NCBI GenBank assembly: GCA_027365525.1
Contig: DAHXMJ010000019.1
Span: forward strand, 1 to 64,000
Source: Acidithiobacillus sp.
Lineage (GTDB): Bacteria > Pseudomonadota > Gammaproteobacteria > Acidithiobacillales > Acidithiobacillaceae
Length of the DNA: 64,000 nt
Direction: 5' to 3'
Below, one piece after another: positions 34,274-43,897 of this stretch (position 1 is its first letter; each line of letters begins with the position of its first letter). Below the pieces are notes generated by a model, which ran no database searches, was not told the origin of the DNA, and saw nothing but the letters and a program-made list of their open reading frames with translations. Both the position numbers and the translations under genes were made by a program.

Positions 34274-34744
34274 CTATTCTCCGCCACGATGATAGGGCAG
34301 GCCGGCACGAATGCTCCAGGCCCGGTAAATCTGTTCTGCCAGAACCACCCGGACTACAGGATGGGCCATCGTCAGTGAAGACAGGGACCAGCGCCAGTGC
34401 GGCTTCAGGTCCGGATCCAGTCCGTCGGGACCACCTATCCAGAGCGTGACATCCTGGGTTTCATCTATCCACCCTCCCATTTTGCTCGCCAGTTCTTCGC
34501 TGCTGAGCTGCCGTCCCCCGACCTCAAGGGCAACAATCTCACTGTCTTTTGGCGTTGCTGCAAGCAGTTTCTCCCCTTCTTCCTCCCGCCAGCGACGGCT
34601 GTCCCCGCGGCGCGTACGCGCCGCCAGGGGCAGAGCCCGCCATTCGACCTGCAGGGGAGGTGTGATACGGGAACAATATTCCGCGACGGCCTCATCCACC
34701 CATCCCGGCATGCGGGTTCCCAGAGCCAGTACAAGAAGACGCAT
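34274..34744 (-). CDS. rlmH: 23S rRNA (pseudouridine1915-N3) methyltransferase RlmH
   Basis: MRLLVLALGTRMPGWVDEAVAEYCSRI; VTLWIGGPDGLDPDL; SLTMAHPVVRVVLAEQIYRAWSIRAGLPYHR. Confidence 0.95.
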   Translation of the reverse strand: MRLLVLALGTRMPGWVDEAVAEYCSRITPPLQVEWRALPLAARTRRGDSRRWREEEGEKLLAATPKDSEIVALEVGGRQLSSEELASKMGGWIDETQDVTLWIGGPDGLDPDLKPHWRWSLSSLTMAHPVVRVVLAEQIYRAWSIRAGLPYHRGGE

Positions 34745-34750
34745 GGAATT

Positions 34751-35113
34751 TCAGGTGCGGGTATCTTCCTTCTGCCCGCGGACGCGGGGAATTTCCCCCC
34801 ACAGGCGCTCCAGCTGGTAAAAATCCCGGGTTTCCGGGCGCATCAGATGGACTACGACATCGCCCAGGTCCACCAGCATCCAGTCCCCACCTGCCAGACC
34901 TTCCTTGCCAAGGGGGCGGATACCCGTTGCCCGGATTTTCTCGAGAACCGCCTCTGCCAGTGCTCGCAACTGGCGGTCGGAATTTCCTGAGGCGATGACC
35001 AGATAGTCGGTGATATCGGTCTGGCTCCGGACATCAATACTCTGGATATCGATGCCCTTATGCTCATCAAGGGCGGCTATCGCAAGATCACGGACAGTTT
35101 CGGCACTAGGCAA
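34751..35113 (-). CDS. rsfS: Ribosome silencing factor RsfS
   Basis: LDEHKGIDIQSIDVRSQTDITDYLVIASGNSDRQLRALAEAV; GDWMLVDLGDVVVHLMRPETRDFYQLERLWGE. Confidence 0.95.
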   Translation of the reverse strand: MPSAETVRDLAIAALDEHKGIDIQSIDVRSQTDITDYLVIASGNSDRQLRALAEAVLEKIRATGIRPLGKEGLAGGDWMLVDLGDVVVHLMRPETRDFYQLERLWGEIPRVRGQKEDTRT

Positions 35114-35130
35114 AGGGGGTCCTCCTGATA

Positions 35131-35775
35131 TCAGGGGTTACGGTAGAGTCCATGCCGGTCAATATAATCCAAGACCGCGTCTGGCAACAGAAAGCGGGCG
35201 CTATGCCGGGCTGCCAGTAGGCTCCGTATCTGGGTGGCGGAAATTTCGAGGGCGGTGACAGTATGGAATGCAATTCTTCCGGCAGGTGCAAGGCGCAGTT
35301 CATCAAGGCTGGCTGCACGCCGCTGGTAGAGTGCCTGGCGCAATGGTTCCGGGAGTTCAGCCATCGGCCAGCCGGGGCGGCCAGTGACTACCAGATGGGA
35401 CAGCTCAAGGATATTTTCCCAGGAGTGCCAGGTATCAAAACGCAGAAAAGCATCCATGCCTATGACCATGGCCAGAAAATCTCCAGGATGGGAAATCCGC
35501 AGATGTCTCAGGGTATCGACCGTATAGGAGGGGGTATCCCTTTCCACCTCAAAAGCCGAAACCTGGAAAGCGGGATGCTGCTCTGCGGCGGCGCGGGTCA
35601 TGGCAAGACGGTGTTCAGCGGGTGCCCAGGGGCTATGCCTGTGGGGTGGGTGGCCGGCGGGGATGAGCAGCGCCGTGCCAAGCCCAAGGGCTTCGCGGAT
35701 TTCTTCAAGAGCCCTCAGGTGCCCATAATGGATGGGATCAAAAGTTCCGCCCAGGAACAGACAGCCTTTATCCAT
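35131..35775 (-). CDS. nadD: Nicotinate-nucleotide adenylyltransferase
   Basis: [39 protein letters not shown]. Confidence 0.95.
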   Translation of the reverse strand: MDKGCLFLGGTFDPIHYGHLRALEEIREALGLGTALLIPAGHPPHRHSPWAPAEHRLAMTRAAAEQHPAFQVSAFEVERDTPSYTVDTLRHLRISHPGDFLAMVIGMDAFLRFDTWHSWENILELSHLVVTGRPGWPMAELPEPLRQALYQRRAASLDELRLAPAGRIAFHTVTALEISATQIRSLLAARHSARFLLPDAVLDYIDRHGLYRNP

Positions 35776-35865
35776 GGGCGGAATGTCGTAAACGGCAGAA
35801 TGGATGGGAAGGCTCTGTCCCGTGTGCCGATATTCGCTGCTCTTCCGGGAAAGAGGAGAGGTGGC

Positions 35866-36312
35866 TCACTCTACTGCAATCCGCCGCCGCTTGGCCGATT
35901 CGGCCTTTGGCAGAACCAGCTCCAGTACGCCATCCTTGTAGGAAGCCCGGCTTTGGCCTGCGTCCACGTCAACGGGGAGCTGGATGGTCCGCGCAAATTC
36001 GCCATAACGCCTTTCCCTGTAAATATATTTCCCTTCCTCGCGGGAAATGTCTTCTTCCTTGTTGCCGCTGATATAGACCTGGTTGCCGTGGACCTGGATG
36101 TCCAGCCTGTCCTTGTCAACACCCGCAACCTCCGCCTTGACAACGATTTCGGTGTCACGGTCGATAACATCAATGTGCGCAATACCGGGGCGGGCACTTC
36201 CCGAAGCGGCCTGCATCGGGCGGAAAAATCCCGGCAGTACCGCATCAAATAGCTGTTCCATGGGATCTGTAACGCGAACGGGACTGCTGCCTGCTGCTTT
36301 TTCCTGGGCCAT
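35866..36312 (-). CDS. Hsp20/alpha-crystallin family small heat-shock protein
   Basis: IDVIDRDTEIVVKAEVAGVDKDRLDIQVHGNQVYISGNKEEDISREEGKYIYRERRYGEFARTIQLPVDVD. Confidence 0.94.
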   Translation of the reverse strand: MAQEKAAGSSPVRVTDPMEQLFDAVLPGFFRPMQAASGSARPGIAHIDVIDRDTEIVVKAEVAGVDKDRLDIQVHGNQVYISGNKEEDISREEGKYIYRERRYGEFARTIQLPVDVDAGQSRASYKDGVLELVLPKAESAKRRRIAVE

Positions 36313-36359
36313 GGTCGTCTCTCCTTTCTGAAAACACCACCAACGATTCCTGAACCAGA

Positions 36360-36390
36360 AATTGGGGACAGGGAAAAAATTTTTCAAGGG
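36360..36390 (-). promoter_or_regulatory. Sigma32 (RpoH)-type heat-shock promoter for hsp20
   Basis: Minus strand CCCTTGAAA (36390-36382), 14-nt spacer, CCCCAATT (36367-36360); close to CTTGAAA-N11-16-CCCATnT, upstream of hsp20. Confidence 0.75.
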
Positions 36391-36396
36391 GAGGCA

Positions 36397-37299
36397 TCAG
36401 TAGGGATATTCCCACCCGGGAGCGGGATCCTTGTAGCGGCGATGGATCCACCAGTACTGTTCGGGAGCCTTGAGAATGGCCGTCTCAAGGGCGGCGTTCA
36501 TTGCTGCGGCATCCGCCTCGTCATCCCCGGCAGGAAACCCGGGTTCCATTGGCACAATTTCCACGCGGTAACCCCTCCCCTTCGGCAGCCGGTAGGCATA
36601 GATACCAAATACCGGGCTCTGCCTCCGCCTGGCGAGTCGTGCCAGCAGTGGGGTCGTGCAGGCCGGCCGGTGGAAAAAGGGGGCAAAAACGCCCTCCCTG
36701 GGATCGACATTCTGGTCCGGCAAAATGCCTGCCACCTCCCCTTTCTGGAGAGCCTCCAGCAGGGGACGGATCCCTTTTTCCTTGGGTACGAGGCGCGCGC
36801 CACTCCGCCCGCGTCCAGTGGTCATCAACGTGTTGATGGAGGCGTTCCGGGTCGCCATATACATCACGGTCACCGGCCAGCGCTGGCCAATATACTGCAC
36901 TACCGCTTCCCAGGCTCCAAGGTGGGCGGTAAAGAGGATGACACCCTGTCCACCCGCCAGGGCAGCGTCTACGGCTTCTGCGCCACGGACTTCCCGTATG
37001 AGGGAAAGGGCCTGGTCCAATGGCCAGAACCAGAGAGGTCCCAGTTCTACCAGACCCTGGCCGAGGGAGCGGAAATGCGTCCGGAGCATCTGATGTCTCT
37101 GCTTTGCCGACAGTCCCGGAAAAGCCATTTCCAGGTTTTTCCGCGCAACGGTCCGGGCCCGGGATACCAGAAGCCGGGCAAGGTCTCCAAACCGGTTCCC
37201 CATAAATAGCCGGACTGGACGGGGAGCCAGGGCAAAAATGTGGAGAAGCCCAGCCGCCAGGCCTCCCATGGTCCTGCCCTTTCCGGTGCGGTTTTTCAT
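36397..37299 (-). CDS. LpxL/HtrB-family lipid A acyltransferase
   Basis: GVILFTAHLGAWEAVVQYIGQRWPVTVMYM; VAGILPDQNVDPREGVFAPFFHRPACTTPLLARLA. Confidence 0.88.
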   Translation of the reverse strand: MKNRTGKGRTMGGLAAGLLHIFALAPRPVRLFMGNRFGDLARLLVSRARTVARKNLEMAFPGLSAKQRHQMLRTHFRSLGQGLVELGPLWFWPLDQALSLIREVRGAEAVDAALAGGQGVILFTAHLGAWEAVVQYIGQRWPVTVMYMATRNASINTLMTTGRGRSGARLVPKEKGIRPLLEALQKGEVAGILPDQNVDPREGVFAPFFHRPACTTPLLARLARRRQSPVFGIYAYRLPKGRGYRVEIVPMEPGFPAGDDEADAAAMNAALETAILKAPEQYWWIHRRYKDPAPGWEYPY

Positions 37300-37385
37300 G
37301 CGGGAACTATGATCAGGAGGCATGGACCTCCACAATGCTGTCCAGGGAAGCGGACGGTTGGATTCCAGGCCACCATCTGCGGCGT

Positions 37386-38279
37386 CTAGTGCGTTCCGGC
37401 GGCCGGTGTTTCCCGGGCTGCCGCACGGTACAGTGCTGCCGTTTCTGCGAGCATCCATTTCTGGTAGCTGTATCCTGCCGGCATGATTTCATAGGCGCCA
37501 ATTACCGGTACGCCCCCTGCCCTGGCCTTTTCGAGAAAATAGCGGGTAAGGCTGCTGGTGACCTGCCGGTTGTAGACCATAAACCGGACGGTCTTTTTCT
37601 CAAGCAGCCGTACCTGGAAGCTGGTATCCTGGGGGGCGGGATCGGTACCATTCATGATAGCTGCCTGAAGTGGCCATGGCGTGCGGATATCGCACCCCAT
37701 GGCTTTCAGGAGGTAGTCGGCAACGGGCTCGGTAACCGCTACTGGTATATGGGGATATCGGGTCCTGAATCTGGAGATCTCCTGATACCACGGCTTTAGC
37801 GAGGCATCGAAAAGATGGACCTGCTGCTGGAAATAGGCCTGGTGCGCAGGTTCCAGCCTCCCGAGGGCAATGGCCACCGCAGAGGCCACCAGAGGCATGG
37901 CCTGCGGTTTGTACCAGAGATGGGGATTCCGGGTGTTCCGGGCAAGACCAAAAAGGTCCTGTACAACAATGGTCTGTCTCCGGGGGTCGGGGTTGGCCTT
38001 GAGAATTCTGCCGGACCAGCTGTCATAGCCAAGTCCGTTACGGACAACCAGCTGCGCCCGGGACAGTTTTCTGGCGATGGCCGGACTGGTCTCAAAATCG
38101 TGGGGATTGGCGGCCGGACTGCTCTCGATCGCCTGGACAGACACATAGGGTCCGCCAATCTGGGCAATAACATCCGCATACTGGTTTTCTACCCCAACAG
38201 CGCGGACGGGCGCGGCTGAAACTGGCAGGAGGCCCATGCAGGGAGCCAGGACGGCCAGGAGCAGGAGGCTTTTCCCCAT
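37386..38279 (-). CDS. ZnuA/TroA-like metal ABC transporter substrate-binding protein (no adjacent permease/ATPase)
   Basis: VRAVGVENQYADVIAQIGGPYVSVQAIESSPAANPHDFETSP; NPHLWYKPQAMPLVASAVA; GVPVIGAYEIMPAGYSYQKWM. Confidence 0.82.
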   Translation of the reverse strand: MGKSLLLLAVLAPCMGLLPVSAAPVRAVGVENQYADVIAQIGGPYVSVQAIESSPAANPHDFETSPAIARKLSRAQLVVRNGLGYDSWSGRILKANPDPRRQTIVVQDLFGLARNTRNPHLWYKPQAMPLVASAVAIALGRLEPAHQAYFQQQVHLFDASLKPWYQEISRFRTRYPHIPVAVTEPVADYLLKAMGCDIRTPWPLQAAIMNGTDPAPQDTSFQVRLLEKKTVRFMVYNRQVTSSLTRYFLEKARAGGVPVIGAYEIMPAGYSYQKWMLAETAALYRAAARETPAAGTH

Positions 38280-38429
38280 CTTTGAGCAGTGTATCTGGTC
38301 CGGAAACTGTTTTGCCGGGGGAAAGAGCATGGTAGCGGGCCTTTTGCAATGCTTCCGCGCTATTATGGCACGATGCCCTGGGACAGGAGAATGTGTGTAC
38401 AGGAGCGGGGAAGGGAAGCCTGGATGCGG

Positions 38430-39800
38430 CTATTTCCCGATGCAGAAGCGCGAGAAAATTTCTCCCAGAATTTCTTCTACCCCCATCTCCCCTGTGACGC
38501 GGGAGAGTGCGTGGGCAGCCTCCCGCAGCGACTGGGCCAGCAGTTCTTCCGGTCCTGAGTGCTCCAGTAGCCGGTCTCCGGCCAAAAGGGCGTCGTGGCA
38601 TTCCTGAAGAGCCTGCAGATGGCGGGTGCGGGCGCTGAAGACGCTTCCCTCCTGGGGCGCTCCTCCGAGTGAGGCGGACAGGTGCTGCTCGAGCTGTTCC
38701 AGCCCGTGACCGGTTCTGGCGGATACGGAAATCTGTGCGCAGCAGCTCGACAGGCAGGGAGATTGCTCTACCAGATCTACCTTGTTCCATACAATGGTAC
38801 AGCGTCTGGAATCCAGACCGGCCAGGATTTCCTGGTCGGCCGGGAGCCACCCAGCCCTGGCATCGGCAAGGAGCAGAATCCACTGGGCAGACTCCATGGC
38901 CGCACGGCTGCGGCGGATCCCCTCCTGCTCTACCAGATCGTCCGTATCATCGTGCAGCCCGGCGGTATCCAGCAGTTCTACGGGCAGGCCATCAACAAGG
39001 ATTTCTTCCCGCAGGATATCCCGGGTAGTCCCGGGTACCGGGGTAACGATGGCACTTTCGCGCTGCGCCAGGGCATTCAGGAGGCTGGATTTCCCAACAT
39101 TGGGACGGCCCGCCAGAACGACCCGTGCCCCATGTGAAAGTCTTGCCCCGGCCCGGCAGGGACGCAGGATTTCTTCCGTCTGCAGGCGGAGAGCCTGCAG
39201 GGCCTGGTGCAGTATCTCCCTGTGGCTTCCCCCCAGATCCTCCTCACTGAAGTCCAGGCTGGCCTCTGCCAGCGCCAGAGCCTGCAGGATGGCGGACCTG
39301 AGACTGGTGACGGCGGAGGAAAACTGGCCTTCCATGCTGGCGATGGCTGCCCTGGCCTGTGCTTCGCTGCGGGCATGGATCAGGTCGGCTATGGCTTCAG
39401 CCTGTGCCAGATCCATGCGCCGGTTCAGAAATGCCCGCTCACTGAATTCCCCCGGCCTGGCCAGCCGGGCCCCAAGCCCGATCGCCCGCTGCAGCAGGAG
39501 ATGGAGGACAACGGGACTGCCGTGTCCCTGGAGTTCTACGACATCTTCCCCTGTGAAGCTGTTGGGAGCCGGGAAATAGAGGACAATGCCGTGGTCAAGC
39601 ACCTGGCCATGGTAGCCGAGAAATCTGCGGAGATAGGCATGCCGAGGGCGCCAGGGTGTTGCGGACCGGCCACCACAGATGTCTCTGGCAATGACCAGGG
39701 ACTGTGGTCCGGAAAGACGGACAATTCCGACCCCCCCCTCACCAGCCGGAGTGGCAATGGCGGCAATGGTATCCCCAAGCTGGTACCGGTTTCCCGTCAC
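38430..39800 (-). CDS. mnmE: tRNA modification GTPase MnmE
   Basis: DTIAAIATPAGEGGVGIVRLSGP; VVLAGRPNVGKSSLLNALAQRESAIVTPVPGTTRDILREEILVDGLPVELLDTAGL; C-terminal FCIGK. Confidence 0.98.
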   Translation of the reverse strand: MTGNRYQLGDTIAAIATPAGEGGVGIVRLSGPQSLVIARDICGGRSATPWRPRHAYLRRFLGYHGQVLDHGIVLYFPAPNSFTGEDVVELQGHGSPVVLHLLLQRAIGLGARLARPGEFSERAFLNRRMDLAQAEAIADLIHARSEAQARAAIASMEGQFSSAVTSLRSAILQALALAEASLDFSEEDLGGSHREILHQALQALRLQTEEILRPCRAGARLSHGARVVLAGRPNVGKSSLLNALAQRESAIVTPVPGTTRDILREEILVDGLPVELLDTAGLHDDTDDLVEQEGIRRSRAAMESAQWILLLADARAGWLPADQEILAGLDSRRCTIVWNKVDLVEQSPCLSSCCAQISVSARTGHGLEQLEQHLSASLGGAPQEGSVFSARTRHLQALQECHDALLAGDRLLEHSGPEELLAQSLREAAHALSRVTGEMGVEEILGEIFSRFCIGK

Positions 39801-39808
39801 GGCGGCTT

Positions 39809-41401
39809 TCAGGTGTCCTTCATGACATGGCGGGTAATCAGGTACTGCTGTGCGATGGACACCACGTTATTAGTCAGCCAGTACACTACCAGCCCCGCAG
39901 GGAAAAACGAGAAAAAAACGGAAAAAGCCACGGGCAGGATGGACATGACCCTTTTCTGCATGGGATCCACAGGGGCCGGATTGAGCCGCTGCTGGACGAA
40001 CATGCTGACTCCCATCAGTAGAGGAAGTATGAAATAGGGGTCTGGGGCCGCAAGATCGTGGATCCAGAGAATGAAGGGTGCCTGTCTCAGGGAAACGCTT
40101 TCGACCAGGACCCAGTACAGGGCAATGAAGACCGGCATCTGGGCAACGATCGGCAGACAACCTGCCATGGGGCTGACTTTCTCCTTCCGGTACAGCTCCA
40201 TCATGGCCACGCCCATTTTCTGGCGGTCGTCACCATAATCCTTGCGGATTTTTTCCAGTTTTGGCTGCAGCTTTCTCATGTTGGCCATGGAGCGGTAGCT
40301 GATGGCGGAGGGATAAAAAAAGATCAGCTTGACGGCAAGAACCAGAAAAACTATGGCCAATCCCCAGTTTCCGGTCCAGCCATGAAACCAGCCGAGTACG
40401 CTGTGCATCGGTTCGGCGATGACCGTAAACCAGCCATAGTCCACCGTCTGCTCGAGGCCGTGGCCCAAGCTGGCCAGAATGTCTTGGCGCTTTGGACCCA
40501 GATAGAGCTGCTGGTGGATGGTTATGGATCCTCCTGGAGCTAGCGATGCCAGTGGCTGCAGCACTCCTGCGGCGTAATTGGGGCCTTCGGGACGGGCATA
40601 GACCTGTACGGGGGCATGGGGATCCGGAACGATGGCCTGGAGAAAATAATGGTCGGTCATGCCTGCCCAGCCGGGACCGGCATATAGTTCAGGATGTCCG
40701 CGAAGGTCGCTAAAACCTTTTTGCGTAAAGGACCCACCATGCATTACCACGGCTCCCGTGAAAATGGACATGAACCAGTGGCTCTGTGTACGCCCGTTCC
40801 GGAGGATCTGGTCGAAGTAGCTGCCACTCCATGGTGTCTGGCCGCGGTTGGTGACCTGGACGGTTTCATCTACCAGATACTGTCCCGGGAAAAACCGCAG
40901 GGTTTTCCGGATATCCAGCGGGCCGGCTTTCCCTGTCAGGATGACACGCTGCTCACCCTCGCTTACAGCGGATGCGGTTTGGCTGAACCGTGCCTGTATC
41001 GCCTGGCCCCCAGCCGGGATAAATCCGCTCTGCTGGATGGTGAGCCGGGACGGGGTGGTGTCCAGAATCGGATAGGGAGCAGGGTTCCCGACGGCAGACT
41101 TGTAGTCCCTGAGACCGAGATTCTGGAGGTCTCCTCCAAGCAGGCTGACCTGCCCGGTGAAGGTCTGGTTCGAAAAGTGCAGAACCGGCCCACTGGCACT
41201 GGCGGTACCCTGTGGTAACAGCATGGCAGGGGACGGTTTTCCCGTGCCGGCAGGAGTGGGCGAAGGGTGGGAGGAAGAGGCTGCCGGAGCTGGTGTCTGG
41301 GCATGTTTTGCTGTCGGTGCCACGGAACCCATCCAGTGGTCAAAAAGCACCAGGACGATGATGGAAAGAGCGACAGCGAGAATGGTGCGTTGTGTGTCCA
41401 T
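39809..41401 (-). CDS. yidC: Membrane protein insertase YidC
   Basis: MDTQRTILAVALSIIVLVLFDHWMG; FFYPSAISYRSMANMRKLQPKLEKIRKDYGDDRQKMGVAMMELYRKEKVSPMAGCLPIVAQMPVFIALYWVL. Confidence 0.98.
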   Translation of the reverse strand: MDTQRTILAVALSIIVLVLFDHWMGSVAPTAKHAQTPAPAASSSHPSPTPAGTGKPSPAMLLPQGTASASGPVLHFSNQTFTGQVSLLGGDLQNLGLRDYKSAVGNPAPYPILDTTPSRLTIQQSGFIPAGGQAIQARFSQTASAVSEGEQRVILTGKAGPLDIRKTLRFFPGQYLVDETVQVTNRGQTPWSGSYFDQILRNGRTQSHWFMSIFTGAVVMHGGSFTQKGFSDLRGHPELYAGPGWAGMTDHYFLQAIVPDPHAPVQVYARPEGPNYAAGVLQPLASLAPGGSITIHQQLYLGPKRQDILASLGHGLEQTVDYGWFTVIAEPMHSVLGWFHGWTGNWGLAIVFLVLAVKLIFFYPSAISYRSMANMRKLQPKLEKIRKDYGDDRQKMGVAMMELYRKEKVSPMAGCLPIVAQMPVFIALYWVLVESVSLRQAPFILWIHDLAAPDPYFILPLLMGVSMFVQQRLNPAPVDPMQKRVMSILPVAFSVFFSFFPAGLVVYWLTNNVVSIAQQYLITRHVMKDT

Positions 41402-41416
41402 GTGGCTCCGAACGCT

Positions 41417-41629
41417 TCAGGGAACAGGATCATGGCCACCCTCGTGCCAGGGATGGCAGCGGCCAATACGCCTGGCACCCATCCAGACCCCACGCAGTAT
41501 GCCATAGCGGTCTATGGCTTCACACGTGTACTGGGAACAGGTGGGATAATAGCGGCAGTTGTTTGCCAGGAGGGGACTTAGAAGCAGCTGGTATGCGCGG
41601 ATCAGCGCGATGGCAGTCGACCTGAGCAT
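41417..41629 (-). CDS. yidD: Membrane protein insertion efficiency factor YidD
   Basis: IALIRAYQLLLSPLLANNCRYYPTCSQYTCEAIDRYGILRGVWMGARRIGRCHPWHEGGHDPVP. Confidence 0.96.
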   Translation of the reverse strand: MLRSTAIALIRAYQLLLSPLLANNCRYYPTCSQYTCEAIDRYGILRGVWMGARRIGRCHPWHEGGHDPVP

Positions 41630-41970
41630 CAGCCCAGTACCTTTTCGATCTGTCGAGCAAAGAGCGCTACCCCGCCATCCTTTCCGGCTGGACGGGCTAC
41701 TGCCAGAATATCAAAACTGCTGCTGCGCAGCGGAGAAGCGCGGAACGCCTCGCGGAGGCGGCGCTTGATGCGGTTCCGCTGTACCGCGTTTCCTACCTTG
41801 CGGCTTACGGAAAGCCCGAGCCGGGCGTGCCCGAGGCCATTATCGAGGCTGTAGAGTACCAGTTCGGGAAAAACCCGCTTGCGGCCACTCCGCAGGGTGC
41901 GCTGGATATCGGCTTTCCGGTGCAGCCGGTGTTCCCGGGTAAACTGCTGGCAGAATCCCGCCCCGTGCAT
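41629..41970 (-). CDS. rnpA: Ribonuclease P protein component
   Basis: FTREHRLHRKADIQRTLRSGRKRVFPELVLYSL...RLGLSVSRKVGNAVQRNRIKRRLREAFR. Confidence 0.95.
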   Translation of the reverse strand: MHGAGFCQQFTREHRLHRKADIQRTLRSGRKRVFPELVLYSLDNGLGHARLGLSVSRKVGNAVQRNRIKRRLREAFRASPLRSSSFDILAVARPAGKDGGVALFARQIEKVLG

Positions 41971-41973
41971 GCC

Positions 41974-42108
41974 TTAGGGACAGAGCTTGTAACGGCCCTT
42001 GGCGCGCCGCCGCTTTAGCACCAGCCGGCCCGACCGGGTTGCCATGCGGGCGCGGAAACCATGGGTTCGCTTGCGGTGTACAACGCTAGGCTGAAAGGTA
42101 CGCTTCAT
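41974..42108 (-). CDS. rpmH: 50S ribosomal protein bL34 (absent from the supplied ORF track)
   Basis: Manual minus-strand translation [44 protein letters not shown]. Confidence 0.98.
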   Translation of the reverse strand: MKRTFQPSVVHRKRTHGFRARMATRSGRLVLKRRRAKGRYKLCP

Positions 42109-42143
42109 GATTTTCTGTCCTGGAAAATTCCGTAAGGGCAGGG

Positions 42144-42172
42144 AAGATAAGGAAATCCTGGGCCAAAGTCAA
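42144..42172 (-). promoter_or_regulatory. Sigma70 promoter TTGACT-N17-TATCTT for the rpmH-rnpA-yidD-yidC-mnmE operon
   Basis: Minus strand TTGACT (42172-42167), 17-nt spacer, TATCTT (42149-42144), about 36 nt upstream of the rpmH ATG. Confidence 0.75.
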
Positions 42173-42488
42173 GGCTGGCAGGCGCAAGCCACGCCCGGGC
42201 TTTCGTTTTGGTCGCGGATCCTGCCAGTGCAGGGGCTGCTGGAGGCGGCGTCTTTCCCGGCGTGGTTCCACCCCTTCCCCCGGAGCGAACCTGTTCCGCG
42301 CCCCTGATTTCCCGGTCCCTGTCTTCCTGTCCTGGCCGGGAGAAGAATGCCAGCCGCGCGATGTGGGGAGGCAGGGGGAGTTTCTTGGGGCATCTCCGAT
42401 TCTGCTCTGGTTCACAGGACTGCGTAGACGCTCCCGCCGGAAGACCCCCGGCCCTTTCCGCCCAATCCCGGACTAGGTCTCTTCCTGG

Positions 42489-43736
42489 TCAGCCCGGATT
42501 CTCCTCGGGTGCCAGAAGATCGGCCAGGGTTTCGCGACGGCGTATCAGCCTTGCCTCGTTTCCCCGGATCAGGACTTCTGGGGGGCGTAGGCGGCTGTTG
42601 TACTGGCTGGCCATGGCAAAACCATAGGCACCTGCACCGAGGATGGCCAGGAGATCACCGGCCTTGGCAGCAAGGAGGCGGCCTCTGGCGAAAAAATCAC
42701 CGCTCTCGCATATGGGGCCGACCACATCCAGGGTGCCGGTTTCTGCGGGCAGTTCCGCTTCCTGTACGGGGAGGATATCGTGCCACGCACCATAGAGGCT
42801 AGGCCGCAGAAGGTCGTTCATCGCTGCATCCACAATGCAGAATTTTTTCCCTTCGTTGTCCTTGAGGTATTCTACCCGGGTTAGCAGAACCCCGGCGTTG
42901 CCCACGATGGACCTTCCGAGTTCTACGACAAGGCGTACCGGCAGTCCTGTCAGGGCATCGTGCAGTACTGCGGCATAGTCTGCCGGCGTCGGTACCTGCT
43001 CATCATGGTAGCGGATGCCTACGCCACCACCCAGATCCAGATGGCTGATGGCCATTCCCGCTTTCGAGAGCCGCTCATAAAGTCCACGAACCTTCCGTGC
43101 GGCCTCCGCGATGGGCGCCAGATCCGTCAGCTGCGAGCCGATATGGCAGGCAATGCCCCGGAAATCAATCGCAGGCCAGCGTTCTGCCGCAAGATACAGA
43201 TTCTCCGCCTGGGCCATGGGAATTCCAAACTTGCTTTCCCGGAGGCCTGTGGCGATGTACCTGTGTGTTCCCGGTTCCACGTCAGGGTTCACCCGCAGGG
43301 CTACCGGAGCCCGGCACCCCAATTCGGAGGCGATGGTGTCCACCCGTTCCAGCTCTGCCTCGGATTCCACATTCAGGCAGAAAATTCCTGCATTCAGGGC
43401 GGCCGCGATTTCCTCGCGGCTTTTGCCAACACCGGAGAATACTATCCGCTGGGGATCGCCTCCTGCGCGCAGAACCCGGGCCAGCTCCCCCCCTGAAACG
43501 ATGTCAAAACCGGCTCCCCAGTGTGCTAGGCAGGACAGGAGATGGAGATTGCTGCTGGCTTTCACCGCATAGCACAGCAGGGTCTCCGGTCCAAGGGCAT
43601 GGCTGAACGCGGTGTAGCGTTCATGAATGGCCATTTCGGAGTAGACGTATACCGGTGTGCCGAAACGCGCGGCTACCTGGTCCAGAGGTACTTCGTCTGC
43701 CCGGAGAATGCCTTCGCGGTAGTGAAAGGGTCTCAT
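42489..43736 (-). CDS. lysA: Diaminopimelate decarboxylase
   Basis: FGTPVYVYSEMAIHERYTAFSHALGPETLLCYAVKASSNLHLL; SGGELARVLRAGGDPQRIVFSGVGKS; ICESGDFFARGRLL. Confidence 0.97.
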   Translation of the reverse strand: MRPFHYREGILRADEVPLDQVAARFGTPVYVYSEMAIHERYTAFSHALGPETLLCYAVKASSNLHLLSCLAHWGAGFDIVSGGELARVLRAGGDPQRIVFSGVGKSREEIAAALNAGIFCLNVESEAELERVDTIASELGCRAPVALRVNPDVEPGTHRYIATGLRESKFGIPMAQAENLYLAAERWPAIDFRGIACHIGSQLTDLAPIAEAARKVRGLYERLSKAGMAISHLDLGGGVGIRYHDEQVPTPADYAAVLHDALTGLPVRLVVELGRSIVGNAGVLLTRVEYLKDNEGKKFCIVDAAMNDLLRPSLYGAWHDILPVQEAELPAETGTLDVVGPICESGDFFARGRLLAAKAGDLLAILGAGAYGFAMASQYNSRLRPPEVLIRGNEARLIRRRETLADLLAPEENPG

Positions 43737-43897
43737 GACCGGGTCGGAGCTTCCGCGTTCGCAGCCTGGCTATGCTGCGGTGTGGACGGCAGGGTCAGTG
43801 CCGTTTTGCGGCCACAGCCTGCGAGAAGCATCCCCAGACAGAGGAGGAGTAGCCAGTGCGGGCGGAAAAGGCTGGTTCCGGTCTGGTTCTTTCGCAT
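43733..43897 (-). CDS. lptM: LptM-like small lipoprotein (absent from the supplied ORF track)
   Basis: Manual translation MRKNQTGTSLFRPHWLLLLCLGMLLAGCGRKTALTLPSTPQHSQAANAEAPTRS*; lipobox LLAGC; ATGA overlap with the lysA start. Confidence 0.8.
   Translation of the reverse strand: MRKNQTGTSLFRPHWLLLLCLGMLLAGCGRKTALTLPSTPQHSQAANAEAPTRS

Noticed and set aside
38092-38883. 263-aa minus-strand ORF overlapping the ZnuA-like gene and mnmE in another frame
   Set aside because: Arg/Pro/Gly-rich out-of-frame translation; both overlapped genes are clear.
42109-42488. RNase P RNA (rnpB) or tmRNA next to rnpA/rpmH
   Set aside because: No GAGGAAAGTCCGGGC or ACAGAACCCGGCTTA-like signatures on either strand.
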